Assembly (NCBI GenBank): GCA_019058275.1 | Contig: JAHLVW010000030.1 | Span: 1-47,166, forward strand | DNA length: 47,166 nt | Reading direction: 5' to 3' | Origin: Candidatus Heimdallarchaeota archaeon | GTDB lineage: Archaea; Asgardarchaeota; Heimdallarchaeia; JABLTI01 | Part shown: piece after piece, positions 39,914 to 47,166 of the stretch | Layout: each line of letters opens with the position of its first letter | Position numbering within the stretch: the first letter of the stretch is position 1 | Program-made: the position numbers and the translations under genes | The notes under the pieces: model-generated | The model's input: only the letters and a program-made list of their open reading frames with translations | What the model was told of the DNA's origin: nothing | The model's database searches: none

Positions 39914-40677
39914 TTGGCAGTTATGGAGTATGAGTTAAATCTTAGTGCAACTGAGTTCATTTATTTTCTTGATTGTTCCCAGAAATTTAGGCTTTACCGG
40001 ATCATTAATCCTCTTCCCTACAAGTCAGATTTCATGAATAGTAGAAGATCTATAGCTTCATACAAAAAGAGAGGATATAAAGGAAAGAAATATGATGGAA
40101 TCAAATATCATCATTTCTTTGAGACCTTTCATAGAGAATATACTAAAGTCATTACTCATCCAATTCCGCCTGAAGAAATTCAATCGGATAACATAAAACT
40201 GCTTTATTGGGTTAATCAACAAGAAAAATACTTTGAAACAAAAGAGGATTATTACTGGCATCCATTTGAAAGAGAAGTTCGGTTAATGACGGAAAAACAA
40301 AGAGGAAAAATAGATTGTATTGAATTTGTGAAGACAAAAATGGTTTAAGACTAATTGATTACAAACCAACTCCTGAATCTAATGATCATCTAACATTGCT
40401 GTTCTATGCGAAATTGCTTAATGATTATCGCTTGGAGGATGCTGAAGAAGGAAAATTTGATTATGAAGTTTTAGAGGTTGGTTGTTATTATTATGAAATG
40501 GGCATAAAGAAAGTCTATAATTTAACAGAAGAAAACAGATAATCATTTGAAAGGATTTTAAAGAATACACAAGGAAAAATATCGAATAATGAATTCTTCT
40601 TGAATAAAAGCTCTTGTTGGAATTGTAACTTTAAGACGATTTGTAAGATTGAAATAAGTCAAAGGTACGAAAAATAA
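39914..40677 (+). pseudogene. Cas4-like PD-(D/E)xK nuclease with a frameshift and a stop
   Basis: TTG 39914 or ATG 39923 begins a Cas4/RecB-type nuclease: LSATEFIYFLDCSQKFRL gives the first cluster cysteine, and RGKIDCIEF the first catalytic Asp. Near 40335 an A-run slips by one base; frame 1 then continues NGLRLIDYKPTPESNDHL, with the D-x-K of the nuclease motif, and FYAKLLND. TAA at 40540-40542 interrupts, and the end NKSSCWNCNFKTICKIE supplies C-x2-C-x5-C, the last three ligands of a Cas4-type 4Fe-4S cluster. The parts fit one protein of about 254 residues. It is the last gene of the operon with the Cas1-like integrase, as Cas4 often is. It looks inactivated unless the two breaks are errors. 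Confidence 0.72.
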
Positions 40678-40713
40678 TGTATTTTCTGTCGGAATAATTC
40701 AGTAAAAGAAGTG

Positions 40714-40738
40714 AGTGAGGAAAAGACATCCTCACTCC
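40714..40738 (+). terminator. Perfect 9-bp hairpin after the Cas1/Cas4-like operon
   Basis: GAGTGAGGA (40714-40722) pairs perfectly with TCCTCACTC (40730-40738) across a 7-base loop, 37 bases past the last stop of the operon. No long T-run follows, so it may protect the 3' end of the message rather than stop transcription. Confidence 0.45.
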
Positions 40739-40872
40739 GATTCTTATGATCTATTAAGCCACAAATAGTCAAAGGTCTTAGTAGTACAGAACCTTTCACT
40801 GAGATTCAATTCAATCCTCATATGTTTTTCTTTTTAACTTCTAATACAAGTGCATTTCTGCACAAAAACTGG

Positions 40873-41050
40873 TGATTATATATACTTTCTTCGAAAAGTA
40901 CTTTTTGATAATAATAGAAATAGTTTCGCCCCCCTCATCATTTAACTATTATACCAAGCTACAAACAGTTTGAATCCACAAAAGAAGAAGAGCACAAAGA
41001 GTCCCTAATCATTAGGGGTGAGCTGTCTCCACTCAACCCATTTTTTTTTA
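40873..41050 (+). other. Possible small RNA unit ending in a hairpin and T-run
   Basis: A TATA-like TTATATATA at 40873-40881 is followed by about 140 bases without a reading frame. They end in CCCTAATCATTAGGG (41003-41017), GGGGTGAG (41015-41022) pairing with CTCAACCC (41032-41039, one mismatch), and then nine Ts at 41041-41049. The two stems overlap, so only one forms at a time. It may be a small RNA or only a leader plus terminator before the HEPN-motif gene. Confidence 0.4.
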
Positions 41051-41133
41051 TTATTAAAGTCTAAAAACTCTCTAGAAAACCTAAAAAACTTTTATGAGAA
41101 AGTACTAAAGAAATAAGAAGAGGATGGGATTTG

Positions 41134-42123
41134 ATGAGTAAAGATCGAACTAGAATTATGCATGAATTAAGAATGGAGTTACAGATAAAAACTATAAATT
41201 ATATTCTAAATTCAATTAGAGCTAAAATGCTGATTGAACTAAGTAAGAGTGCTATTGAAAAGTCCCCTAATATAATACCTGAAAGCGTACAAAAAATAAT
41301 TATTGATGATGTAGCAAAATTTGCTAATTTAACACCTGATAAAGTTAAAGAATTAAAATTGAAACCACTTACAATTTACGTTTTATTTGGATTATTCTAT
41401 ACTTTATTAGATATTGATAGAGCTATAATGAAAGCGTATGATAATAATATTAATCTTAACAATCTACTAGTGAAAGATGTTATTGATAATAATTTACTTT
41501 ATGAAAAAATAGATATCGAATCTTTGAGTTTACAAAATCTACTCAATAATATAAGCAATGAACCCTTCACAATTGAAAAATATCTAAATTTTGAAAATGT
41601 TGATAAGAAATTTGTTGATGTCATCAACATTGAGCGATTATATTTGGAAATTGATATGATATTCTTATATGGAAATTTGGAAGCAGTATTAACTGATTTC
41701 TTAAGAATATTGTTTAAAGCACAGCCAAGAACCTTATGTAGCGAAAAACCTTTGACTTATGAAGAGATAATAAAATTAGGGAATTACGATGATATAATCA
41801 AGAAAATGATGAGCGAATATATAATGGATTTTGGTCGTTTAGCTATTCCGAAAAAACTAGAAAAATTAGAGAATTATGGGATTAAATCTATTCTAAGTTC
41901 AATTGATATAGACTTCTTTGAATATGTAGTAAAGATTAGGCATTTATTAGTTCACAATGCAGGTTTAGCTGATTCTGATTATGAAAACAAATACGGAAAG
42001 AATGTAATTAAGGAAGGTGAGTTTATACCTATAGACATCGAACTTGTTGAAAAAACTACCACTGAATTTCAAAAAATTGTAGAAATTATAAGATCAACAT
42101 TGGAAGAAAAGTACTTGAAATAA
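41134..42123 (+). CDS. HEPN-motif protein of unknown family
   Basis: ATG 41134 (after a GAGGATGG) gives 329 residues, almost all helical. Near the C-terminus, FEYVVKIRHLLVHNAGLAD holds R-x4-H (R269 and H274 from this start), the metal-independent RNase motif of HEPN domains, in the RHxxVHNAG form common among the RiboL-PSP/MAE-type HEPN proteins. HEPN proteins are toxins or effectors in abortive infection, toxin-antitoxin and CRISPR systems. No obvious nucleotidyltransferase antitoxin lies beside it. It follows the Cas1/Cas4-like operon with its own possible promoter. The role is inferred from the motif only. Confidence 0.6.
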   Translation: MSKDRTRIMHELRMELQIKTINYILNSIRAKMLIELSKSAIEKSPNIIPESVQKIIIDDVAKFANLTPDKVKELKLKPLTIYVLFGLFYTLLDIDRAIMKAYDNNINLNNLLVKDVIDNNLLYEKIDIESLSLQNLLNNISNEPFTIEKYLNFENVDKKFVDVINIERLYLEIDMIFLYGNLEAVLTDFLRILFKAQPRTLCSEKPLTYEEIIKLGNYDDIIKKMMSEYIMDFGRLAIPKKLEKLENYGIKSILSSIDIDFFEYVVKIRHLLVHNAGLADSDYENKYGKNVIKEGEFIPIDIELVEKTTTEFQKIVEIIRSTLEEKYLK

Positions 42124-42592
42124 AATATATTTAATTAAAGTTAGAAGATCACTACTTCATTTCTTTCCAAATAGCTCTTGAGTTTTTTTATAAAGATTAT
42201 CTAGTTTTTCTTCTTCACTCATTCCCAACACCCTTCAACAAAATTATATTAGTTTGTGTTTTCCTCTGAAACCTTTGCTTACCCTATACTTATAAAACGC
42301 TTCCGAAAAACGTTTCTTTTAGATTTTCTCGTAGCACTCAGCTGCTTTCGCTAAACTACCAGGAAACCACTTCTCGTCAAGCATAGACCATACTCTCACA
42401 AGTCTTTGCTGTGGTTTTCCTTTTAAAGACCTAATTTTTTCCAGAAAACAAAAAAACAAAGAGGAGTATATTAGCTCTTGTTGAGAAAAGAATATTTTCT
42501 TTTCCCAAGAGAAAACGGAAAAATCAGACGGGGAGGAAGACTATTGCCCCCGTCCACTACTTTGAAGGTTTTTCTTTTAGAAACTTAAGTAA
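42124..42592 (-). other. Spacer with two possible very small minus-strand reading frames
   Basis: On the minus strand 42222-42157 reads a 21-residue peptide, MSEEEKLDNLYKKTQELFGK plus K, with GGGTGTTGGG upstream. A second frame at about 42444-42319 reads LEKIRSLKG...WSMLDEKWFPGSLAKAAECYEKI before a stop; it has no ATG at its front but looks like real protein composition. Either could be a small gene or a remnant. Nothing else is visible in this stretch. Confidence 0.3.
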
Positions 42593-44094
42593 TTATTTTC
42601 TCCTTCTTCGTAAGAGAACAACTGCAACAACGATTCCTGTTGTGGTTATCAATATAGCTGAAGTGAAAATCATTCCTGATTCAACTGTAACAGTTATCGT
42701 TTCGTTCAGAGTAATCGTTTCTGGTGGAGGAGTAACAGTTACTGGTGGAGGTGTTTCTACGGTCGGGATACTCACAGGATCATTAGGATTAGAATTAAAG
42801 ACAATTTCAACACTATCAATGTAAGTATCACCATCAGAATCAGGATTAAGTGGATTAGTATGAACAAAACCAGTAGCATTTGACCCGGGATTTGAAGGAC
42901 TATATAACCCCTTAATCTCATCACTATCAGTGAGGAAATCACTATCAGTATCTTCATCTAAAGGATTCGTTAGATAAGAATGAACTTCTTCCCCATCTAA
43001 TAAGTTGTCATTATCAGTATCATTATTAAGTGGACTTGTATCAATGGCTATTTCATCACCATCAATTAAACCATCATTATCAGTATCACTATTATTTGGC
43101 ATTGTTTGATAATAATAAATTTCAACCCAATCTTCCAAAAAATCAAAATCAGTATCAGGATTGTGGGGATCAGTATTATAAAAAGTCTCTGTAAGATAAT
43201 CCATGTAATCACTGTCACTATCCATTTGTCCAGTATTAAAACTTGATCCTCTGAAACAATACCAAGGTGAATTACTAAATTTATCCATCATTGATAAACC
43301 AAAGCAATAAAGTCTACCATTAGTAGTTCCTACCACAATCTCTAGAAAATTATCTCCATTGATATCAGCTACTGTTGGAGTACTAATAACTTGATATCCT
43401 AAGTTGTAGCTCCAAACCTCGGTACCCAAATGATTTAAACAGTAAATATTATTATCCGTCGAACCAAATAATACTTCTAATGTATTGTCACCATCAAGAT
43501 CTGCAATACTAGGAGAGCAAAAAATAGTATCACCTGTTGTGTAACTCCACTCAACACCACCATTGTGACTAAAACAGTAAAGGGTGTTATCAATTGATCC
43601 AACTACCACCTCTAAAGTACCATCCCCATCCAAATCAGCAGCAATAGGAGAAGAACGAACAATAATCCTGTCATATAATTCCATTCTTCTGCTCCAGTAT
43701 GATTTAAACAATAAATTTTGTAATCACTGGATCCAAAAAATATTTCGAAAGAACCATCAGCATCAAGGTCAGCAATCGCTGGACCAGAATTAATAGAAGC
43801 TCCTGTTAGAAAATCCCACTCTTTTGTACCGTTATGACTAATACAATAAAGCTTATAATCAAATGAACCAATCACCACTTCTAGTGTACCATCTGCATCA
43901 AGATCAGCAACAGTAGGACTCGAATATATCGGAGATATTCCAATCATCCATTTTTCATAAATACCCATTGCGTGAGGAAGAAATTCAATATTATTTACAG
44001 ATTCTTCTTTTTTCGATTCAATACTACTTTGTTTCGCAAAAACAACTACTAACAATAAAATGATCATTACAAAACTTTTTCTAGTGACTTTCAT
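42593..44094 (-). pseudogene. FG-GAP/type-3-repeat surface protein with a frameshift
   Basis: From ATG 44094 a signal peptide (about residues 7-22) and three repeats of the form SPTVADLDADGTLEVVIGS...YKLYCISHNG are read. Near 43665, after EEWNYMTG, the frame slips by one base. The other frame continues IIVRSSPIAADLDGDGTLEVV to 42593 with two or three more repeats. These FG-GAP/VCBS-like blades would make a beta-propeller. Then come about five thrombospondin type-3-like calcium repeats (DTDNDGLIDGDEI), a stalk TPPPVTVTPPPETIT, a hydrophobic helix and RRRRK. The single slip is the only flaw, so this is a recent break or an error. A TATA-like box on this strand at about 44121-44113 lies only some 20 bases from the start codon, suggesting a leaderless message. 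Confidence 0.78.
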
Positions 44095-44208
44095 CTAGCA
44101 CCCACCCAGAAAGTATATAGTAGTATGGTTTTGAGGATTCTTTTACTTTTCGCAAGAAATCTGTTTAAAGAATCAAATCCTTTGATCTAATTTTCCTCTT
44201 CTGTGAGG

Positions 44209-44319
44209 TTTAAATAGGAAATCAGCTGAGCTTAGTTTGAGGGAGAGCTCTTAAGGCTTATTCAAGTCCTTTTCCCCCTTTTACTTAGCTCTCTCTCCTC
44301 CCTCCCAAAATTGATTTCC
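44209..44319 (+). promoter_or_regulatory. TATA-like box and strongly structured leader region
   Basis: TTTAAATA at 44209-44216 is followed by nested inverted repeats: GGAAATCA (44217-44224) with TGATTTCC (44312-44319), GAGGGAG (44239-44245) with CTCCCTC (44298-44304), and AGAGCT (44244-44249) with AGCTCT (44287-44292). The structure ends 32 bases before the start of the next gene. If that TATA box is used, the outer stem would be only partly transcribed, so a more distant promoter or a DNA-level role is also possible. Confidence 0.45.
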
Positions 44320-44351
44320 TCTACAACCCAAAATTATTATAAGTAATTATC

Positions 44352-44774
44352 TTGAATGTTCCTTTGGAGGGATGTCCAATTAATAGCTATGGAATAGCTA
44401 AAGTAGAGTTTTCTGAAGCATTACAATCAATGTATCCAAAACTTTCAAAGACTTTTCAATCAACGATATGTGATTATCTTTACCACCTTTATCAGCAAAT
44501 GCTTGACGAAATCTGTGATGTTATTGTAGATATAAATAAACCCGGAGAAGGTCGTCCACTTCCTGAAGGTGTACCTGATCCAGGTGAACTGGATACAGAT
44601 TCTGAAGAAGAAGATGTTCTTACAGTTACAATACTTGGTTGTAAAGAAAATGAAGAGAAGAAAAAGCTGTTGAAAAAAGCTGCTTCTTATGGTTGTGAAT
44701 GGGCAAAATTACTCTCGAAAATTGTTATGTTAAGGAAATTTGAAGGGAAAGTTATCTATGAGCACAGAAGGTAA
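44352..44774 (+). CDS. Small acidic protein of unknown family
   Basis: The 140 residues start at TTG 44352; there is no nearby ATG in frame. I do not recognise it. The first 60 residues are likely helical (FSEALQSMYPKLSKTFQSTI, then DYLYHLYQQMLDEICDVIVD). A loop GEGRPLPEGVPDPGELD and an acidic run DTDSEEED follow, then a strand TVTILGC and a basic helical end, with cysteines at residues 8, 43, 57, 97 and 114. The helical start somewhat recalls histone-fold or small DNA-binding proteins, but no clear match is claimed. A structured leader lies upstream, which may regulate it. Confidence 0.5.
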   Translation: MNVPLEGCPINSYGIAKVEFSEALQSMYPKLSKTFQSTICDYLYHLYQQMLDEICDVIVDINKPGEGRPLPEGVPDPGELDTDSEEEDVLTVTILGCKENEEKKKLLKKAASYGCEWAKLLSKIVMLRKFEGKVIYEHRR

Positions 44775-44855
44775 CCTTACCTTTCACCTTTCTTTTTTTA
44801 CTTTCATCTATCTCTCTACCTTCACTTTTTATCTATTCTAGATTTAATAGTTCTT

Positions 44856-45115
44856 ATGTCTGGCAGTCATTACACCTACATTCCTTGGTTCGCTAAGGAT
44901 GGAAAAGAAGATCGACGTGAGTGGGAGCGGAAGCCCTTGAGATGATGAAGACCCAGAGGTTGTGCCCGAAGTGTGGACAATTCTTCTTCTTCGCATTCCA
45001 CCGGAAAGAAGACTACTATATGTACTTGAAGTGCCCTGAGTGCGAGTAAGTCTTACAGCTCCCCCGCAAACGAAACCGCATGGAGACCAAGTGGGCGAAA
45101 CCGAAGTGGAAGTGA
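44856..45115 (+). pseudogene. Short zinc-ribbon gene with in-frame TAA, preceded by a 29-codon frame
   Basis: ATG 44856 opens a 29-residue frame (MSGSHYTYIPWFAKDGKEDR and on) whose TGA overlaps ATG 44942. The latter reads a zinc ribbon, LCPKCGQFFFFAFHR then YLKCPECE, and stops at TAA 45047-45049. The same frame goes on with VLQLPRKRNRMETKWAKPKWK to TGA 45113-45115, as such ribbons usually end. The patch is visibly richer in G and C than its surroundings. It could be a tiny real protein of 35 residues or a broken longer one. Confidence 0.4.
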
Positions 45116-45138
45116 GGATATGAAGAGGAATTACTCTC

Positions 45139-45330
45139 GTGTTGGTTATCAGGAACAAGAAAACCTTGCTGATTGGTGAAGAGAAGCTCAAAGAGAAACA
45201 AGTATATTAAGAATCTGCATTACTTGTAACGATTTTCAATAATTCCTTTTCAAATCCAAAACTCCAAAATGGATGTATCTTCGATGTTCAAGCTGTGGAG
45301 AGACCGTGAAGATTGCACGAAGAAAGACTT
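45139..45330 (+). pseudogene. Second, related zinc-ribbon remnant
   Basis: The frame from GTG 45139 reads to LRICITCNDFQ, stops at TAA 45238-45240, and goes on FLFKSKTPKWMYLRCSSCGETVKIARRKT to TGA 45328-45330. The C-x2-C, YLRC-x2-C and basic end line up with the zinc ribbon 200 bases upstream, so the two are tandem copies. Both carry a TAA in or near the ribbon. Confidence 0.4.
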
Positions 45331-45388
45331 GAATGAAGAATACATATTAGAATTGCTAATTATAATATTTTATTATGGAGAATGAAGT

Positions 45389-46435
45389 TTGAGGATACTT
45401 GTTTTAAGTGATCTATTATTACCAACTGTATTATCCACTAATCCAGCAGTTTTCTATGAGAAACATCCAGATGGAATGAAATTCATGTTTATAGAAACTG
45501 GAAAGAGTCCTTCCTTTTTCCCTCTATACAACTTTACAGAACTAATTGATAATACTCAACCAGACTTAGTTTTGATTGCAGGGGATATGCTTGCAGATGA
45601 AGATAAAAGTCAGAATATACGATTCAATGCTTTATTATCTTTCCTCAATTATATCAATATGAAAGAGATTCAGTGTTTTTTCATTCAAGGTAATCATGAC
45701 ATAAAATCTTATGATAAACTCGTAGAGAGAGTAAAATCATTGGAATATATTAAAGACATCACAGATAAGATGATTGAATGGAGAGGAAAACTGTTTCTTG
45801 GATTAAGTCATGCTTTTACTTATAGTTTGAAGAATTGTCGAAATATAAAGAATCTGTATCCTGAGAAGATTGATTTCATTCTCGGACATGTATTGGAACA
45901 GAGGAGAATTTGGTTATTTGACCTTGATGCAGAATTTATTTTTTCAGGTCATTTTGGGAACTCAATTACTTGCATCGAGAACAAGTTCCTTATAGCAATT
46001 GATTGGTCGTCATCGTATTACTTTATTTTGGATTATGGTGAACAAGAATGTGTTCTGGAGTTTTACTATCAAAATACAAATGGAATAAGAACTACTTCTA
46101 ATGTTAAATTGAAAGCAAAATATTATAGACCAAATCCACAAAGAATCACTAAACTGGTTAAGCAAGATGAAACTATAATTTGGTATAAAGATAATTTAAA
46201 ATTAAAATCAAGTAAATTTACAAAGAGATTAAAATCGCTTTATAAAGCAAAGAAGAAATTTCTCACAGGTAGCATTAGTACACAAGAAAAAATTGTCTCA
46301 GAATTATTAAAAAAAGGAATACCTAAAGTATGGATTTTTGAATATCTGAATTGGAAATTCCTTCAGTGCAAGATATGCGGCAAGAGATTTCATAATAAAT
46401 CAGGTCTAAATTATCACTTGTCAACTCATAAATGA
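45389..46435 (+). CDS. Calcineurin-like phosphoesterase with C-terminal C2H2 zinc finger
   Basis: The start is TTG 45389, with GGAG 9 bases before it. The order of metallophosphoesterase motifs is seen: RILVLSDLLLP (the usual D-x-H has lost its His), LIAGDML, QGNHDI, ILGHV and FSGHFGN. The fold ends by about residue 220. A basic region (230-310) follows, and the last 23 residues form a classical C2H2 finger: CKICGKRFHNKSGL...H...H. Such phosphoesterases cut phosphate esters in nucleic acids, nucleotides or proteins; the basic linker and finger point to nucleic acid binding. The missing first-motif His may alter metal binding. C2H2 fingers are rare in prokaryotes. Confidence 0.75.
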   Translation: MRILVLSDLLLPTVLSTNPAVFYEKHPDGMKFMFIETGKSPSFFPLYNFTELIDNTQPDLVLIAGDMLADEDKSQNIRFNALLSFLNYINMKEIQCFFIQGNHDIKSYDKLVERVKSLEYIKDITDKMIEWRGKLFLGLSHAFTYSLKNCRNIKNLYPEKIDFILGHVLEQRRIWLFDLDAEFIFSGHFGNSITCIENKFLIAIDWSSSYYFILDYGEQECVLEFYYQNTNGIRTTSNVKLKAKYYRPNPQRITKLVKQDETIIWYKDNLKLKSSKFTKRLKSLYKAKKKFLTGSISTQEKIVSELLKKGIPKVWIFEYLNWKFLQCKICGKRFHNKSGLNYHLSTHK

Positions 46436-46539
46436 ATATAAGTTATTTTCACGAGAACAAGTTTTCCAAATACTTTCAGTAATAATAATTATTTTTTAGA
46501 TGTTTTTATTGATAAATATCTTATTTCATATGAGGGGTT

Positions 46540-46670
46540 ATGTCGAAGTACTCGCTTATTAATCTATCAACTGAGGAACTCGTTACTGTTTGAATGAACA
46601 GTTTTTTTCTTTAGTATCCTTTGATTTAGAAGAAGTTCTTAATATTCTAGTGGAGAGAGATTCTCTGTGA
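46540..46670 (+). pseudogene. Possible small protein gene with a one-base slip
   Basis: ATG 46540, close after GAGGGG, reads MSKYSLINLSTEELVTV and meets TGA at 46591. In the next frame the sequence continues LNEQFFSLVSFDLEEVLNIL to TGA 46668-46670. Together this makes a plausible 43-residue helical protein with one missing base. Weak evidence; it may be chance. Confidence 0.3.
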
Positions 46671-47036
46671 AAATTGACATATGTTTCCCTAATTAATTTA
46701 AGCCAATTTTATTTATAAAGCACTAATTTGAATCTAATACCCATAATGAGATGCAGAAGAAACAATTAATCATTCTTCCTAAACTCCTTGAGAGATGATT
46801 TGTTATTTGATAAAGGTTTTCAGAAATAATTCATAATTGGATCGGTGAGAAATAGATTTTATTATACTCCCTTTCTTCAATAAAGTTATCAATAATACAC
46901 TAGTTAACCAATTTCTACCATAACAGTAAGCTTAATTTATCTTAAGTAATTAGATTCTGTTATTGAATGGGTTGTGTAACCTTTTCAGAGATACAAAATA
47001 TTTGGCGTGAAGGTATTGAGTGATCAAGGATCAATT
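46671..47036. other. Gene-free AT-rich spacer
   Basis: About 365 bases without a convincing frame or strong hairpin; I see nothing specific here beyond short AT-rich stretches that could serve as promoter for the next gene. Confidence 0.45.
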
Positions 47037-47166
47037 ATGGTAAAAACATTAAGGTGTCCAACATGTGGTGCACCAATGAGACCTTCAGCGGAATCTCTTC
47101 TAACAATCTGCAATTTTTGTGGAGATATTGTTGCTGAAAGTCATATCACTCCTCACGTAATAATAA
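47037..47166 (+). CDS. Zinc-ribbon protein, cut by window end
   Basis: ATG 47037, with AAGGA about 7 bases upstream, opens a frame that runs off the right edge after 43 codons. It begins MVKTLRCPTCGAPMRP and continues TICNFCGDIVAE, a typical double C-x2-C zinc ribbon at the N-terminus of a longer protein. The rest and the function cannot be seen. Confidence 0.7.
   Translation, partial: MVKTLRCPTCGAPMRPSAESLLTICNFCGDIVAESHITPHVII

Noticed and set aside
45016..45201. Long minus-strand frames opposite the zinc-ribbon patch
   Set aside because: They are mirror frames of GC-richer sequence; the plus-strand zinc-ribbon motifs are far more convincing.

Overview
The window looks like a piece of a low-GC archaeal chromosome. 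Evidence for archaea: TATA-like boxes upstream of several genes, a TnpB and a stand-alone homing endonuclease of archaeal flavour, surface proteins with a Thr/Pro stalk and a C-terminal membrane anchor, and a mix of bacterial-type metabolic genes with eukaryote-like ones (separate lysine-ketoglutarate reductase and saccharopine dehydrogenase, a serine-racemase-like PLP enzyme, a sirtuin, a C2H2 zinc finger on a phosphoesterase). This mix suggests an Asgard-type archaeon, but that is inference; no rRNA or other marker gene is present.

Layout. 1-4 kb: the end of an FtsX-type ABC exporter with two ATPases, one carrying an AbrB-like tail. 4.3-9.8 kb: a broken zinc-ribbon membrane protein, a large SBBP-repeat surface protein, an acyl-ACP thioesterase, an iron-sulfur flavoprotein and a membrane protein. 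9.8-15.3 kb: a phosphotransferase and a giant 2-hydroxyacyl-CoA-dehydratase-activase-type protein. 15.5-20.3 kb: a run of four consecutive broken genes (phosphotransferase, SnoaL-like, Old-Yellow-Enzyme/FAD reductase fused to an SCP2 domain, di-heme-type membrane protein), with six in-frame stops and two frameshifts between them. 20.4-32.9 kb: intact metabolic genes: lysine catabolism via saccharopine, PLP enzymes, sirtuin, acetyltransferase, two DMT/NIPA-like transporters and a copper chaperone/ATPase pair. A candidate structured RNA lies before the sirtuin.

32.9-42.1 kb is the accessory region and the most interesting part. It holds a lone TnpB, a LAGLIDADG homing endonuclease and a tight operon of winged-helix protein, Cas1-like integrase (fused to an N-terminal winged helix and cysteine clusters), second winged-helix protein and Cas4-like nuclease, followed by a HEPN-motif protein. 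There is no CRISPR array, Cas2 or effector in the window. Four related direct repeats sit just upstream of the operon. The Cas1-like gene has an in-frame TAG near its 3' end, and the Cas4-like gene has a frameshift and a TAA, so the system may be decaying or recoded.

42.6-47.2 kb: a second, frameshifted surface protein sharing its C-terminal anchor with the SBBP protein, a structured leader before a small acidic protein, two tandem broken zinc ribbons in a locally GC-richer patch, a metallophosphoesterase with a C2H2 finger, and a zinc-ribbon gene running off the end. All calls were made by eye from the sequence; no database search was run.
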